Assembly (NCBI RefSeq): GCF_025147485.1
Contig: NZ_CP102263.1
Location: 2,617,501-2,681,500, forward strand
Direction: 5' to 3'
DNA: 64,000 nt
Source: Bacteroides uniformis
GTDB taxonomy: Bacteria; Bacteroidota; Bacteroidia; Bacteroidales; Bacteroidaceae
Shown here piece by piece: positions 25,828 to 35,939 of the stretch; within the stretch, counting starts at the first letter, position 1; every line of letters starts with the position of its first letter. The position numbers were made by a program, and so were the translations under genes. A model generated the notes under the pieces. It made no database searches, had not been told where the DNA came from, and saw only the letters and a list, made by a program, of their open reading frames with translations.

Positions 25828-27120
25828 TTATTCATCTTCTTCTTTCTTGATGACGAGCAGCTTGTCCACCCGTCCGCGGTCCATATCCACCACTTCGAAG
25901 TCCAGGTTTTTGTAGCTGAACAAGTCTCCGGCTTTCGGCACCCGTCCTATCAAGAACATGGCAAGACCGCTCAAGGTGGTGAAGTCTTCTTCTTTCAGGT
26001 CATCATAGTTCATAATGCCCATCGCCTCCATAAAGTCATCCAGATTCATGGAAGCTTCCACCAGCATGGAACCGTCTTGACGAACAACGATTTCCTCTTC
26101 TTCCGTTTCATTCTCTTCGAGGATGTCTCCGAAGATACTTTCCGTCAAATCGTGCAGGGTGATGATACCTTCTGTATTTCCATACTCGTCTACAACAACT
26201 CCGAACTTGTTTTTGTTCTTCTTAAACAGCTCTAAAACTTTCTTTGCATACAAACTTTCCGGAATAAACAAAGCAGGGCGTGCAATACTACGTAAGTTGA
26301 AGGGTTGTTCGCCGCCCATCATCAAGATGATGTCCTTTACGGAAACCACACCGATAATCTCGTCCTTTCCCCGCTCCACCAGGAGATATTTGCTGAAGTG
26401 TTCTTCGTGGATGATACGCAGCACCTCTTCCGGTGTGTCTGTGGGATGGAGCACGACGATGTCGCGGCGATAGGTCATCAGGTCATTCGCTCTTTTGTCC
26501 GAGAAGCGGAACACGTCACGCAACATTTCCGTTTCGTCTTTGTCGATGACGCCTTGTTCCGAGCTTTGGTGCAGAATCATCTTCAGTTCGTCTTGTGTCA
26601 TTTGGCGTTCTTCGCCGCTGTTCAGTCCGATGAGTTTGTTCATCAGTTTGGTGGAAGCGCTCAGCAGGCATACAAACGGATAGGAAATCTTGGTCAGCAC
26701 AATCATGAAGGGGCTGAGCATGGTGGCCCATCGTTCCGGGTTGTTCAAGGCGATGGACTTGGGCACCAGTTCGCCTATGATGAGCGACAGATAGGTGATG
26801 ATGGCTACTACGGTAATCATGGCGAGAGTCTTGGCATAGGCGGCTACTCCCGGAATGAGGGCGAACAGCGGTTCTACGTCATCAGCGATGGTGGCACCAC
26901 CATAGGCACCGGATACGATACCGATAAGAGTAATACCGATTTGGATGGTGGAGAGGAATTTTTCGGGTTCTTCCAGTTGTTTCAATACTCCTTTGGCTCT
27001 TTTGTTCCCTTTTCCGACAAGAGTTTCAAGGCGTGCTTTACTTGAGGAGACTAAAGCGATTTCATACATGGCAAAAATGCCGTTCAGAATAAGTAAAAGT
27101 AGAATGATAATAAACTCCAT
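25828..27120 (-). CDS. CNNM/CBS-domain membrane protein (hemolysin/CorC family)
   Basis: A 430-residue protein. Residues 1-190 form the CNNM transmembrane domain (MEFIIILLLLILNGIFAMYEIALVSSS at the N-terminus; written here by position 1-27), with three to four helices. Two CBS domains follow (about 205-330: VLHPTDTPEEVLRIIHEEHF and ALFIPESLYAKKVLELFKKN), and the CorC/HlyC domain closes the protein (FEVVDMDRGRVDKLLVIK). Relatives export or regulate magnesium or other divalent cations. A -7 element lies on the minus strand at 27156-27149, giving a leader of about 25 bases. Confidence 0.92.
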   Translation of the reverse strand: MEFIIILLLLILNGIFAMYEIALVSSSKARLETLVGKGNKRAKGVLKQLEEPEKFLSTIQIGITLIGIVSGAYGGATIADDVEPLFALIPGVAAYAKTLAMITVVAIITYLSLIIGELVPKSIALNNPERWATMLSPFMIVLTKISYPFVCLLSASTKLMNKLIGLNSGEERQMTQDELKMILHQSSEQGVIDKDETEMLRDVFRFSDKRANDLMTYRRDIVVLHPTDTPEEVLRIIHEEHFSKYLLVERGKDEIIGVVSVKDIILMMGGEQPFNLRSIARPALFIPESLYAKKVLELFKKNKNKFGVVVDEYGNTEGIITLHDLTESIFGDILEENETEEEEIVVRQDGSMLVEASMNLDDFMEAMGIMNYDDLKEEDFTTLSGLAMFLIGRVPKAGDLFSYKNLDFEVVDMDRGRVDKLLVIKKEEDE

Positions 27121-27214
27121 AGTGGATTTTGAATAGTTTGTGAGGCAAAGATAATGATTTTTCAGTATTTATTGTTAATATTGCCATCCGTTAGAAAAAA
27201 TAAACAATAAATAG

Positions 27215-28027
27215 ATGAAAAAAAGAATTATTGCCTTGGGGCTTTTGTGGTGTCTGTCTGCCGTAATGTTGCAGGCGGCACGTGTAGACACGGTGTTGGT
27301 GAGAAGTGCAGCCATGAATAAGGATGTAAAAGTTGTGTATGTATTGCCTGATAAGGCTATCGGCAAGCAGGCTTGTCCGGTGGTTTATCTGTTGCACGGT
27401 TATGGCGGCAATGCGCGGAGCTGGGTGCAGCTGAAGCCGGAATTGCCGCAGATGGCGGATGAGAAAGGAATCATATTTGTATGTCCGGACGGCAAGAACA
27501 GTTGGTATTGGGACAGTCCGGAGAATCCTGCCTACCGTTATGAGACTTTTGTCACCTCGGAATTGGTGAAGTATACAGACGGGAACTATGCTACCATTCC
27601 CGATAGAAAGGCGCGTGCCATCAGTGGATTGAGTATGGGCGGCCACGGTGCTTTGTGGAGTGCTATCCGTCATAAGGATGTGTTCGGTGCGGCGGGCAGT
27701 ATGAGTGGAGGAGTGGATATACGGCCGTTCCCCCAGAATTGGGAAATGAACAAGCAGTTGGGAGAGTTTGCTGCCAACAAGGCATCTTGGGATGCGCATA
27801 CGGTGGTCAACCAGCTGGATAAGATTGTAAATGGCGACTTGGCGCTAATCATCGACTGCGGTGAGGCCGATTTCTTTCTTGAAGTGAACAAGGACTTGCA
27901 CAACCGGCTGCTGGCAAGGAAGATAGACCATGACTTCATCACTCGTCCCGGTGGACATACCGGAACGTATTGGAACAACTCCATAGACTATCACGTCCTT
28001 TTCTTCGACAAGTTCTTTAAGAAGTAA
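27215..28027 (+). CDS. Exported esterase (alpha/beta hydrolase, esterase D/FrmB-like)
   Basis: A 270-residue protein with a signal peptide (MKKRIIALGLLWCLSAVMLQA). The alpha/beta hydrolase core has VVYLLHGYGGNARSW for the oxyanion site, the nucleophile Ser in GLSMGGHGAL, the acid in IIDCGEADFF and the catalytic His in RPGGHTGTYW. This places it in the putative esterase family PF00756. In Bacteroides such enzymes are often feruloyl or acetyl esterases, but no glycan genes are nearby. Divergent from the CNNM gene. Confidence 0.9.
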   Translation: MKKRIIALGLLWCLSAVMLQAARVDTVLVRSAAMNKDVKVVYVLPDKAIGKQACPVVYLLHGYGGNARSWVQLKPELPQMADEKGIIFVCPDGKNSWYWDSPENPAYRYETFVTSELVKYTDGNYATIPDRKARAISGLSMGGHGALWSAIRHKDVFGAAGSMSGGVDIRPFPQNWEMNKQLGEFAANKASWDAHTVVNQLDKIVNGDLALIIDCGEADFFLEVNKDLHNRLLARKIDHDFITRPGGHTGTYWNNSIDYHVLFFDKFFKK

Positions 28028-28035
28028 GTAACTTA

Positions 28036-28941
28036 TTATTCGATGGTATAGTTCACGGTGCGTGTGTAGTCCTGCTCGTAGCCGTTCCTTATATGCCTGA
28101 CGACTGCATGGCAGGAAGTGACGATACCCCGGTTATCTAACGTATAAGTATAGGTGGTGGTCTCTTCACTTTCTCCGTTGCTGTCCGGGATGAGTTGGGT
28201 AATCAGATAGTTTGCAGGTTCTCCCAATATCTTCCCGTATATGGCAACCGCATGCATGGAAAGCGGATACATGTCCGTAATGAATAGGCTTGGTATTTCG
28301 GAGATATTTGCAATTTCATTGCCTGATGGTGTGGTAGCCGTACTGTTGTGCTCAAAAGTGTCAACCTTTTGCTGTATGCGCAATGCCCGGAAGTTGCTGT
28401 AGTCTATTGTAATGAATGAGTATTCTTTTCCGTCGTCCAGCTTTTCTGTGATGTTTTCCAGATAGTATTTGTCTTCGGTGTTGATGAGGTAGGAGAAGGT
28501 GTAAGTACGGGTATTTCCTGCCATATCCTGACTGGTACAAGTGGTGGCATAACCTTTGTCATTCAGCGTGTAGGTTGATACTGTACCTGCTTCGTCGGTT
28601 ATCACGGCTTGATGGTCCTTGTATTCGACAGTAGTGGTATTCTCTATCTCGAAGAGTTCGTCTCCTGCTGTAAAGCTCTGTTTGCCGGTGTAGCCGGTCA
28701 GCCTGCCTGCACTGTTGTAAAGGTAGGTGTGGGTGGCAGTAACCGGTTGCGCATCGCTCTCTATCACTTCTTTGAGTTCGATTTTGGAGAAAGGAGTGGT
28801 GGGGTAGGTTGACGGCTCCGGTTCTGGCGTATCACTGCCATTGTTATCATCGCTGCAAGCTGCCAGTCCGCCGAGCAACAGCAGGCTGAACATGATTCCC
28901 GAAAATCGGGTGATGATTGTAACTCTTCTGTTTAGTTTCAT
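28036..28941 (-). CDS. Lipoprotein of the DUF4595-like repeat type
   Basis: A 301-residue lipoprotein. The start at 28941 is chosen because MKLNRRVTIITRFSGIMFSL leads to the lipobox LAACS, while the upstream extension would overlap the previous gene. The mature protein has YD-repeat-like beta hairpins: YLYNSAGRLTGYTGKQSF, STYTLNDKGYATTCTSQD, YTYTLDNRGIVTSCHAVV. Such proteins are exposed on the Bacteroides surface; function unknown. It is 13 bases downstream of the S41 protease gene and is probably co-expressed with it. Confidence 0.78.
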   Translation of the reverse strand: MKLNRRVTIITRFSGIMFSLLLLGGLAACSDDNNGSDTPEPEPSTYPTTPFSKIELKEVIESDAQPVTATHTYLYNSAGRLTGYTGKQSFTAGDELFEIENTTTVEYKDHQAVITDEAGTVSTYTLNDKGYATTCTSQDMAGNTRTYTFSYLINTEDKYYLENITEKLDDGKEYSFITIDYSNFRALRIQQKVDTFEHNSTATTPSGNEIANISEIPSLFITDMYPLSMHAVAIYGKILGEPANYLITQLIPDSNGESEETTTYTYTLDNRGIVTSCHAVVRHIRNGYEQDYTRTVNYTIE

Positions 28942-28954
28942 CCTATTTGTCTTT

Positions 28955-30337
28955 TTATTTGATGCGTACGGCATGGCTTGCCCGACGTTCAATGGAGTTT
29001 GCGAGAGTGGTCACTCTTAAAGAACGGGTATCTTCTTGTGCGGGCGGTTGTATGCTTCCGTCGATGGCGCCGAGTGCAGTGCTCAATAAGGCTTCGTTGG
29101 TATCTCCAAAGGGCAGGAAACGTGACATGTCGCTCATCTCATTCACTACATATCCCGAGTAGGCCGGTTGGAATCCGGATTCATAATCAGATTTCCCTTC
29201 CGAATTGTATATCTTGCAGACGATGGGATTCATCGTTATCATCAGTTCGGGGCTGGAGAAATTCCTGGAACCTACATTCTTGCCTACAGTAGTACCGCCG
29301 ATGATGACAACATCCATATACGGGTCGAGGCAGTTAATCACCATTTCGGAGGCGGAGGCAGTCTGGCTGCTGGTAAGTACGTAGAGAGTATTCAGGTTTA
29401 GGTTTGCTCCGTTTCCGATGAGTCCGGAGTTCAGGGTGAACGGTACTATCTGCGGATTGAAGTGGTTGTTGAATTCCAGGTACCCCAACTCTTGTCCCAA
29501 GGCGGAGGAAGGTGCAAGCATGGTACACAGCAATTCTGCGCAACTCAGTAATCCACCGTTGTTGTAGCGCAAGTCAAGGATGAATTCGTTGACTTGCTGT
29601 GATGCGAAATATTGGAATGCGCTGCGCAGGTCGTTGTCATATTCATTACTGTTGTCCGTGGGGCCGGAACTGAAGTGGTTGTAGACCAGATAACCTATTT
29701 TCTTGCTGCCTGATGTATATACATTCTTATAGTGCACCGGGTTGTCGTTGACGGGACGCGCCGATGCTATCTGTCTGGGTTTGTCGTAAGCAACGATGGC
29801 ATTTTTCTCCACGTCGTAATAACCTACTGTAAGTTCCATGGCACTACTTCCATACAGTTTCTTATAATTCTGTTCAGTAATAAAGTTCCCGTCCATCTTC
29901 ATAATCCAGTCACCCCGTTTCAGCCCGATTTCCGAGGCCGGGCTTCCGTCGGCAACGTAAAGAATCTGTGCAACAATGGCATTCTCTTCTCCTTCTACTT
30001 CTATCTGGTTGGTAGTGAACTGGAATCCGTAGCTGTAATCCGTATAGGGGATGCTGCGGGTAGTGGTGACGCTGACCAGACTGTCGATGGTGGAGAATTT
30101 GTCTTCTTCGGATTTGAGCGAGGCAAAGAAAGTGAAAGGGGCTTGAAAATAGTTCAGGTCGTTGGTATGGGGGATAGCGTCTACCCAATAGTACCACACA
30201 CGCATGGTATCGTCAATCCAGCGGTCTGTCTGGGTCTGTCCGGCATACTCTTTCCAGCGGTCCACCCCGCAGGAAGTCAGATAAATGGGAAGAATCAGGG
30301 TTCCCAATATGAGTATCAGTATATTTCTTGCTTTCAT
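28955..30337 (-). CDS. S41 family peptidase lipoprotein with PDZ domain
   Basis: A 460-residue protease. The start at 30337 gives MKARNILILILGTLILPIYL followed by the lipobox LTSCG. A PDZ domain spans about residues 105-190 (ASEIGLKRGDWIMKMDGNFI). The tail-specific protease fold shows LDLRYNNGGLLSCAELLC, the catalytic Ser in TSSQTASASEMVINCL and the Lys in GGTTVGKNVGSRN. Such enzymes are membrane-anchored C-terminal processing proteases in the envelope. A TATCTTTG ends 5 bases before the ATG on the minus strand, suggesting a very short or absent leader. Confidence 0.9.
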   Translation of the reverse strand: MKARNILILILGTLILPIYLTSCGVDRWKEYAGQTQTDRWIDDTMRVWYYWVDAIPHTNDLNYFQAPFTFFASLKSEEDKFSTIDSLVSVTTTRSIPYTDYSYGFQFTTNQIEVEGEENAIVAQILYVADGSPASEIGLKRGDWIMKMDGNFITEQNYKKLYGSSAMELTVGYYDVEKNAIVAYDKPRQIASARPVNDNPVHYKNVYTSGSKKIGYLVYNHFSSGPTDNSNEYDNDLRSAFQYFASQQVNEFILDLRYNNGGLLSCAELLCTMLAPSSALGQELGYLEFNNHFNPQIVPFTLNSGLIGNGANLNLNTLYVLTSSQTASASEMVINCLDPYMDVVIIGGTTVGKNVGSRNFSSPELMITMNPIVCKIYNSEGKSDYESGFQPAYSGYVVNEMSDMSRFLPFGDTNEALLSTALGAIDGSIQPPAQEDTRSLRVTTLANSIERRASHAVRIK

Positions 30338-30505
30338 GGGGGCAAAGATAGTGCAAATTGAGTGCAGAACTTTCATGCTTGCATGAAAAAGTTTTGCCGA
30401 AATGCAGTCTATCTTATCTAAAGATAGAAAATAGCTTGCTTATCTACCACAATTGTGGTATAAAATTCCCTAATCTGTGTCATTGTCTGCCCCGGCTTAT
30501 CGCTC

Positions 30506-30513
30506 TATCTTTG
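30506..30513 (+). promoter_or_regulatory. Probable -7 promoter element of metY
   Basis: TATCTTTG matches the -7 consensus 48 bases before the metY ATG; the -33 region around 30482-30485 (ATTG, 20-base spacer) is only a partial match. Confidence 0.45.
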
Positions 30514-30560
30514 CAACATCCGAATGAGAAACGGTTTATTCACCTAAAATACAAACGACA

Positions 30561-31847
30561 ATGGAAACAAAGAAATTGCACTTTGAGACTCTACAACTTC
30601 ACGTTGGACAAGAACAACCCGACCCGGCAACTGATGCCCGCGCCGTACCTATCTATCAGACAACTTCGTATGTATTCCGTAATTCGGCCCATGCGGCAGC
30701 CCGCTTTGGCTTGCAGGACCCGGGGAATATTTACGGGCGGTTGACGAATTCCACCCAGGATGTGTTCGAGAAACGTGTGGCGGCTCTGGAAGGCGGTGTT
30801 GCCGGATTGGCCGTAGCCTCGGGTGCGGCAGCCATCACTTATGCCTTTGAGAATATCACCCGTGCAGGCGACCATATCGTGGCAGCTAAGACCATCTACG
30901 GCGGAACGTATAATCTGCTGGCCCACACATTGCCTGCCTACGGGGTTACCACTACTTTTGTGGACCCGGGCAATCTGGACAATTTCGAGAAAGCGATTCA
31001 GGAGAATACCAAGGCAGTATTCATTGAAACGCTGGGAAATCCGAATTGCAACATCATTGACATTGATGCCGTTGCTGAAATAGCACACCGTCACCGGATT
31101 CCTCTGATTATAGATAACACCTTCGGTACTCCTTACCTGATTCGTCCCATAGAGCATGGGGCAGATATTGTAGTCCATTCGGCAACGAAGTTCATCGGAG
31201 GGCATGGTACGTCCTTGGGTGGTGTTATTGTAGATAGCGGCAAGTTCGACTGGGTGGCCTCGGGGAAGTTTCCCCAACTGACGGAACCGGACCCGAGTTA
31301 TCATGGAGTACGTTTCGTTGACGTTGCCGGTCCTGCTGCCTATGCCATCCGTATCCGTGCCGTATTGTTGCGTGATACCGGTGCCACAATCAGTCCTTTC
31401 AATGCTTTCATTCTGTTGCAAGGATTGGAGACGTTGTCGCTTCGCGTGGAACGTCATGTGGAGAATGCCTTGAAAGTGGTTGAATTCTTGAAGAAGCATC
31501 CCAAAGTGGTTGCCGTGAACCACCCGTCCCTGCCCGAGCATCCTGACCACGCGCTTTACGGGAAATACTTTCCGAATGGAGGCGGTTCTATCTTTACGTT
31601 TGAGGTGCGGGGCGGTGTGAAGGAAGCGCAGACGTTTATTGACAGTTTACAGATATTCTCGTTGCTTGCCAATGTGGCTGATGTGAAATCCCTGGTTATC
31701 CATCCTGCCACCACTACCCATTCCCAATTGAGTGCACGGGAATTGGAAGAACAAGGCATCAAACCGGGCACGGTCCGCCTCTCCATCGGGACAGAACATA
31801 TCGATGATTTGCTGGACGACTTGTCCCAGGCATTTGACAGAATTTAA
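30561..31847 (+). CDS. metY: O-acetylhomoserine aminocarboxypropyltransferase (sulfhydrylase)
   Basis: A 428-residue PLP enzyme of full MetY length. Recognised blocks: [20 protein letters not shown] near the N-terminus, then TTSYVF, the phosphate-binding [20 protein letters not shown], the cofactor Lys in [18 protein letters not shown] (about residue 210), and the C-terminal [16 protein letters not shown]. It condenses O-acetylhomoserine with sulfide to homocysteine in methionine synthesis. It precedes mnmA by 22 bases on the same strand; the pairing of two sulfur enzymes may reflect shared sulfur supply. Confidence 0.94.
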   Translation: METKKLHFETLQLHVGQEQPDPATDARAVPIYQTTSYVFRNSAHAAARFGLQDPGNIYGRLTNSTQDVFEKRVAALEGGVAGLAVASGAAAITYAFENITRAGDHIVAAKTIYGGTYNLLAHTLPAYGVTTTFVDPGNLDNFEKAIQENTKAVFIETLGNPNCNIIDIDAVAEIAHRHRIPLIIDNTFGTPYLIRPIEHGADIVVHSATKFIGGHGTSLGGVIVDSGKFDWVASGKFPQLTEPDPSYHGVRFVDVAGPAAYAIRIRAVLLRDTGATISPFNAFILLQGLETLSLRVERHVENALKVVEFLKKHPKVVAVNHPSLPEHPDHALYGKYFPNGGGSIFTFEVRGGVKEAQTFIDSLQIFSLLANVADVKSLVIHPATTTHSQLSARELEEQGIKPGTVRLSIGTEHIDDLLDDLSQAFDRI

Positions 31848-31869
31848 AAGAATAACAGTATACGATAGA

Positions 31870-32934
31870 ATGAATATTGCTGTATTATTGTCGGGAGGTG
31901 TAGACAGCTCCGTGGTGGTACATCTCCTTTGCGAACAAGGTTACCGTCCTTCTCTATTTTATATCAAAATAGGGAGGGACGATGCCGATTATATGGACTG
32001 CTCTGCGGAAGAGGATATGGAGATGGCTTCTGCCATTGCCCGGCGTTATGGATTATCGTTGGAAGTAGTGGACCTGCACCGGGAGTATTGGGACCAGGTG
32101 GCGGCTTATGCCATTGATAAAATAAGACGTGGCTTGACTCCCAATCCGGATGTGATGTGCAACAAGCTGATAAAGTTCGGGTGCTTTGAGCAACGTGTGG
32201 GGAAGGATTTCGATGTCACGGCAACCGGGCACTACGCCACTACGGTGTTGAGGGATGGAAAGACATGGCTCGGTACCGCTGCCGATTCCGTGAAAGACCA
32301 GACCGACTTTCTGGCACAGATAGATTATCTGCAAGTTTCCAAACTGATGTTTCCATTGGGCAGACTGATGAAGAATGAGGTTCGTGACATAGCCCTGCGT
32401 GCCGGATTGCCCAGCGCCAGACGTCGTGACAGTCAGGGCATCTGCTTTCTGGGAAAGATTGATTATAATGATTTTGTGCGCCGTTTCCTTGGCGAAAGGG
32501 AAGGGGATATTGTGGAGTTGGAAACGGGTAGAAAGTTGGGCAAGCATCGGGGCTATTGGTTTCATACCATCGGCCAGCGTAAAGGATTGGGGTTGGGTGG
32601 AGGACCGTGGTTTGTTGTCCGCAAGGATGTGGAGGAGAATGTGATTTACGTGTCCCGCGGATGTGATACGGCATTGCAATACGGCTATGAATTCCGTATG
32701 TACGATTTTCATTTCATTACGGATAATCCCTGGAAGGGAGCGCAGGAAGAGGTGGAGGTGACTTTCAAGATACGCCATACGCCGGAGTTTGTCAAAGGCA
32801 GGTTGCAAAAGGAGGCGGAGGGTTACCGCATTGTTTCGGAAGAAAAGCTGCAAGGCATTGCTCCGGGCCAGTTCGGAGTGGTGTATGATGCTGATGCCCG
32901 GCTGTGTGTCGGGAGCGGGGAGATTTATATATAA
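31870..32934 (+). CDS. mnmA: tRNA-specific 2-thiouridylase MnmA
   Basis: A 354-residue PP-loop enzyme. The ATG at 31870 is chosen because it places the PP-loop [10 protein letters not shown] at residues 6-15, as in the family. Other signatures: [12 protein letters not shown] with the first catalytic Cys, [20 protein letters not shown] with the second Cys, and [15 protein letters not shown]. It thiolates U34 of tRNA Glu, Gln and Lys. Bacteroides often have two mnmA paralogues; this one is rather short. Its last 10 bases overlap the end of the convergent response regulator gene. Confidence 0.92.
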   Translation: MNIAVLLSGGVDSSVVVHLLCEQGYRPSLFYIKIGRDDADYMDCSAEEDMEMASAIARRYGLSLEVVDLHREYWDQVAAYAIDKIRRGLTPNPDVMCNKLIKFGCFEQRVGKDFDVTATGHYATTVLRDGKTWLGTAADSVKDQTDFLAQIDYLQVSKLMFPLGRLMKNEVRDIALRAGLPSARRRDSQGICFLGKIDYNDFVRRFLGEREGDIVELETGRKLGKHRGYWFHTIGQRKGLGLGGGPWFVVRKDVEENVIYVSRGCDTALQYGYEFRMYDFHFITDNPWKGAQEEVEVTFKIRHTPEFVKGRLQKEAEGYRIVSEEKLQGIAPGQFGVVYDADARLCVGSGEIYI

Positions 32935-33587
32935 TATTCCACCAAGTCTACGATGCCTGCCTTCATGGCATATTTGGTGGCTTCGTGCGCATTGTTTACA
33001 CCCAGTTTCCGGAAGATATTCTTCCGGTGGCTGTTTACCGTATGGAAGCTGAGGTTTCGTTCGGCAGCTATTTCTTTGGTTGTTTTCCCCAGGGCTATCT
33101 CTTTTAGGATGCTCCGTTCGGCAGTAGTCAGTAAATCATCTTTGATGGTAGGATGAGTGGGGGAGGAGGAACCGTTGCCTGCGAGCAGCAGGTTACTGAC
33201 GTGATTACAGATGAATCGCTCCTTGCGTGAGGCGCATTGTAGTGCGGTCAGTATCTCTTCTTTGGAATTATCCTTCAGCGCTACGCCGAATGCCATGCTG
33301 CTGAACAATACCTGGCGCAGGAACGGTAGGCTCAATTCGTCGGAAAAGAGTAGCCAATCGGCTTCCTTGAAGCGTTCGTGAAGTACCATTAGCTCTTCGG
33401 CTCCCGAAAAATCAAAAAGGGTATAGTCCAGAATGACAACGGCGGTGGGATGCAGGCGTAGTTGCTGTATCAGTTCTGCCTTGTTGTCGGCTTCCAGCAG
33501 CAGGGAGGTGTCTTTCTGTCTGCCCAATAGGAACATCATGCCTGCTTTGGTGATATCTTGATTGTCTGCAATGATAAATTCTCTCAT
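32925..33587 (-). CDS. NarL/LuxR-family response regulator
   Basis: A 220-residue two-domain regulator. The receiver (residues 1-120) has acidic residues in [14 protein letters not shown] and the phosphoacceptor Asp in [17 protein letters not shown]. The C-terminal LuxR helix-turn-helix is [20 protein letters not shown] and [18 protein letters not shown]. No sensor kinase is adjacent; the two soluble PAS kinases in this window are candidates but this is speculation. The reading frame ends 10 bases inside the convergent mnmA. Confidence 0.92.
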   Translation of the reverse strand: MREFIIADNQDITKAGMMFLLGRQKDTSLLLEADNKAELIQQLRLHPTAVVILDYTLFDFSGAEELMVLHERFKEADWLLFSDELSLPFLRQVLFSSMAFGVALKDNSKEEILTALQCASRKERFICNHVSNLLLAGNGSSSPTHPTIKDDLLTTAERSILKEIALGKTTKEIAAERNLSFHTVNSHRKNIFRKLGVNNAHEATKYAMKAGIVDLVEYYI

Positions 33588-33599
33588 GACATTGGTATA

Positions 33600-33650
33600 T
33601 AAAAAACTCCGCTACAAATGTACACTTTTTAGTGTGATTTGTGGCGGAGT
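33600..33650 (-). terminator. Rho-independent terminator of the DUF4251 gene
   Basis: ACTCCGCTACAAAT (33606-33619) pairs with ATTTGTGGCGGAGT (33637-33650), with CACT/AGTG inside. On the minus strand the stem is followed by TTTTTT (33605-33600). It lies 28 bases after the DUF4251 stop codon. Confidence 0.85.
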
Positions 33651-33677
33651 GGGAATATATATATTTATATAAGGGTT

Positions 33678-34268
33678 TTACCAGGAACGTCCCTTGAATA
33701 TGTTGGATTGTTCCAGCGGAACCAGGTTCCCGCTCAAAGTCATGGTGTTGGAGTTGAAGTTCGGGCTGATGGTTACGGTTGCGTTGTTCCCGCCATCGGT
33801 CAGCGTAAGGAATATCTGGGCGGAAATGCCGATACCCTGGATGCTGAAGTTACAATTCACGTTGCCCCGTTTGTCGGTAGTCATTTGGATGTCCGATACG
33901 GTTCCGTCTACTGTTACACCGCCAATGCCGTTAGGACCTGGGTATACGGTGTTGAAGGCTACCTGCACGGTGCCACGTCCTTGGTTGACCAATACGAAGT
34001 TGGTGTTGGAGTTTACAAATGCGGTCTGTCCGTTGCGGAACATCACTTGGTCTGCCTCCATTACGAACTGGTGAGCTTTCAAGGCCGCCATTGCGTCATC
34101 GTACGAAATGGCATCCTGTGCTTGTTCTTCAGCTTTCAGGCGTGCACGTTCTGCGTCTCTTTGGGCTTTACGGTCTGCGCGCTTTTCAGCTCTACTCTCT
34201 TGTGCATACATGGTCGTTGTTGCCATGCTTACCAATACTACTGCTGCTAATGCAATAAACTTTTTCAT
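33678..34268 (-). CDS. DUF4251 exported protein
   Basis: A 196-residue periplasmic protein of a Bacteroidetes family. A signal peptide (MKKFIALAAVVLVSMATTTM) ends at about YAQ, then a charged coiled-coil stretch rich in Arg, Ala and Glu (RAEKRADRKAQRDAERARLK), then the DUF4251 beta domain with FVMEADQVMFRNGQTAFVNS and a run of beta strands to LVPLEQSNIF. Function unknown. It has its own downstream terminator, so it is probably monocistronic. Confidence 0.85.
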   Translation of the reverse strand: MKKFIALAAVVLVSMATTTMYAQESRAEKRADRKAQRDAERARLKAEEQAQDAISYDDAMAALKAHQFVMEADQVMFRNGQTAFVNSNTNFVLVNQGRGTVQVAFNTVYPGPNGIGGVTVDGTVSDIQMTTDKRGNVNCNFSIQGIGISAQIFLTLTDGGNNATVTISPNFNSNTMTLSGNLVPLEQSNIFKGRSW

Positions 34269-34334
34269 AATCGAATCTTTTTTTGTTTAGGTTTAAATAA
34301 ATTGTTCGTTATAAGTTTATTGCAAGAACAATGC

Positions 34335-35771
34335 CTATCCAGGATTGTTCACCGGTTTTTTAATTATTTTATATCCGATAGCAGCAATAAAGATACTCAT
34401 TACCGGACTGATAAGGTTGAAGAAGCAATAGGGAAGGTAGGTCAGTGTGGGTACACTCAAAATGGTGGCTTGCGTCATGCCGCAGGTGTTCCATGGGATA
34501 AGCGGGGAGGTGACGGTAACGGCATCTTCCGTGGTACGGCTAAGTAGCCGGCTTTCGTAGCCTTTCTTTGCGTAAACGTTGCTGAACATGTTTCCGGTGA
34601 GGATAATGCTGATGTACTGGTCTGCCGTGGCAAGGTTCAGGAACAATCCGGAACATACGGTGGATGCTACCATGCTGGCTGTATTCTTCATGAAGCGGAC
34701 GAATAGGGAAGTGATGCTTCCTAGCATGCCGCTTGCCGTCATGGCTCCACCGAAACACATGGCGCAGATGATGAGCCAGATGGTATTCATCATTCCTGCC
34801 ATACCTCGTGTGGCAATCAGTTCTGTCAACATGTCACTGTCAGTTTGTAGACTGGTACTGCCATAGAATGTCATCATTATCCCTTTGAACATATTCCCAC
34901 CTTCCGCTATCTCATTCAGTAGTCCCGGTTGGAAGATGAAGGCGAATATCCCTGCCAGCAGAGTGGAGAGAAAGAGTGTGATGACGGAAGGCACTCTCCG
35001 GGCAATCAGTATTCCCGTAATCACGGGAACAGCCAGTAACCAGGGAGTAATGTTGAATTTGGCGTCCAATGCTGCCGTAAATTCCGCGATCTGTTGTGTA
35101 TTGTTCGTTTCGTGTGTGAGTCCCATTACTGTAAAGATGACAAGGGTGATGAGGAGAGAGGGGACGGTGGTGATCATCATATAGCGGATATGGCTGAATA
35201 ACGGTGTTTCCGTTACGGATGAGGCAAGGACCGTGGTATCCGATAACGGTGAAATTTTGTCTCCGAAATAGGCTCCCGAAATGATGGCACCGGCTATCCA
35301 TCCCTCTTCAAAACCTTGTGCCTTACCTATGCCCAAAAGGGCGATACCGATGGTGGCGATAGTGGTCCATGAACTTCCCGTCATTACTGATACCAATGCA
35401 CAAATAATGCAGGTAGAAGCAAGGAAAAAATTCGGATGGATAATCTGCATACCATAATATATAAGGGTAGGTACCACCCCACTTATCATCCATGTGCCGC
35501 TCAAAGCACCGATAATCAATAGAATAATGATAGCTGTGGCAACACCTGAAATGTTGTTGGTGATGGCAAGTTCATAATCTTTCCAAGGGATGCGGTAGAA
35601 AGTCATGCCGATAAAGACACACATACCAGTGGTGGCAAGCAGGGAAATCTGGCTTCCTCCACTCAAGGCGTCACTTCCGAAAGTATGGATGGTGGCGAAC
35701 AGCATTCCTACGAGAAAAGCGATGGGAAATAGAGAAACGAGTGGAGAGGGTATTTTCTTTGCTGAATTCAT
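34335..35771 (-). CDS. Na+/H+ antiporter NhaC family protein
   Basis: A 478-residue membrane protein with 11-12 predicted helices. Characteristic segments: ASTCIICALVSVMTGSSWTT, GAIISGAYFGDKISPLSDTT (a strongly conserved NhaC block), ISIILTGNMFSN and SPLIPWNTCGMTQATIL. It exchanges sodium for protons, or in related MleN-type proteins malate and sodium for lactate and protons; the substrate is not certain. Promoter-like CAAAGGTA (minus-strand -7) is at 35838-35845. Confidence 0.92.
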   Translation of the reverse strand: MNSAKKIPSPLVSLFPIAFLVGMLFATIHTFGSDALSGGSQISLLATTGMCVFIGMTFYRIPWKDYELAITNNISGVATAIIILLIIGALSGTWMISGVVPTLIYYGMQIIHPNFFLASTCIICALVSVMTGSSWTTIATIGIALLGIGKAQGFEEGWIAGAIISGAYFGDKISPLSDTTVLASSVTETPLFSHIRYMMITTVPSLLITLVIFTVMGLTHETNNTQQIAEFTAALDAKFNITPWLLAVPVITGILIARRVPSVITLFLSTLLAGIFAFIFQPGLLNEIAEGGNMFKGIMMTFYGSTSLQTDSDMLTELIATRGMAGMMNTIWLIICAMCFGGAMTASGMLGSITSLFVRFMKNTASMVASTVCSGLFLNLATADQYISIILTGNMFSNVYAKKGYESRLLSRTTEDAVTVTSPLIPWNTCGMTQATILSVPTLTYLPYCFFNLISPVMSIFIAAIGYKIIKKPVNNPG

Positions 35772-35939
35772 AGGGTTGTTTTTGACTATGCTTGGTTGAC
35801 GAATCTATTATCAATCTGTCGTTTATAGTTTGATGCGACAAAGGTATAACAATTCTGTTCAATATCTTCCTTATCCTTTGCATGACAAATAAAAATTATC
35901 AAATCTTTGCGTTTGCTTGGAAAAATGATAGTATCCTTG

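Noticed and set aside
26305..27045. 246-codon frame on the plus strand
   Set aside because: Antisense to the CNNM/CBS gene, rich in His and Gln as expected for a shadow frame.
30591..31550. 319-codon frame on the minus strand
   Set aside because: Antisense shadow of metY; composition reflects the codon use of the real gene.
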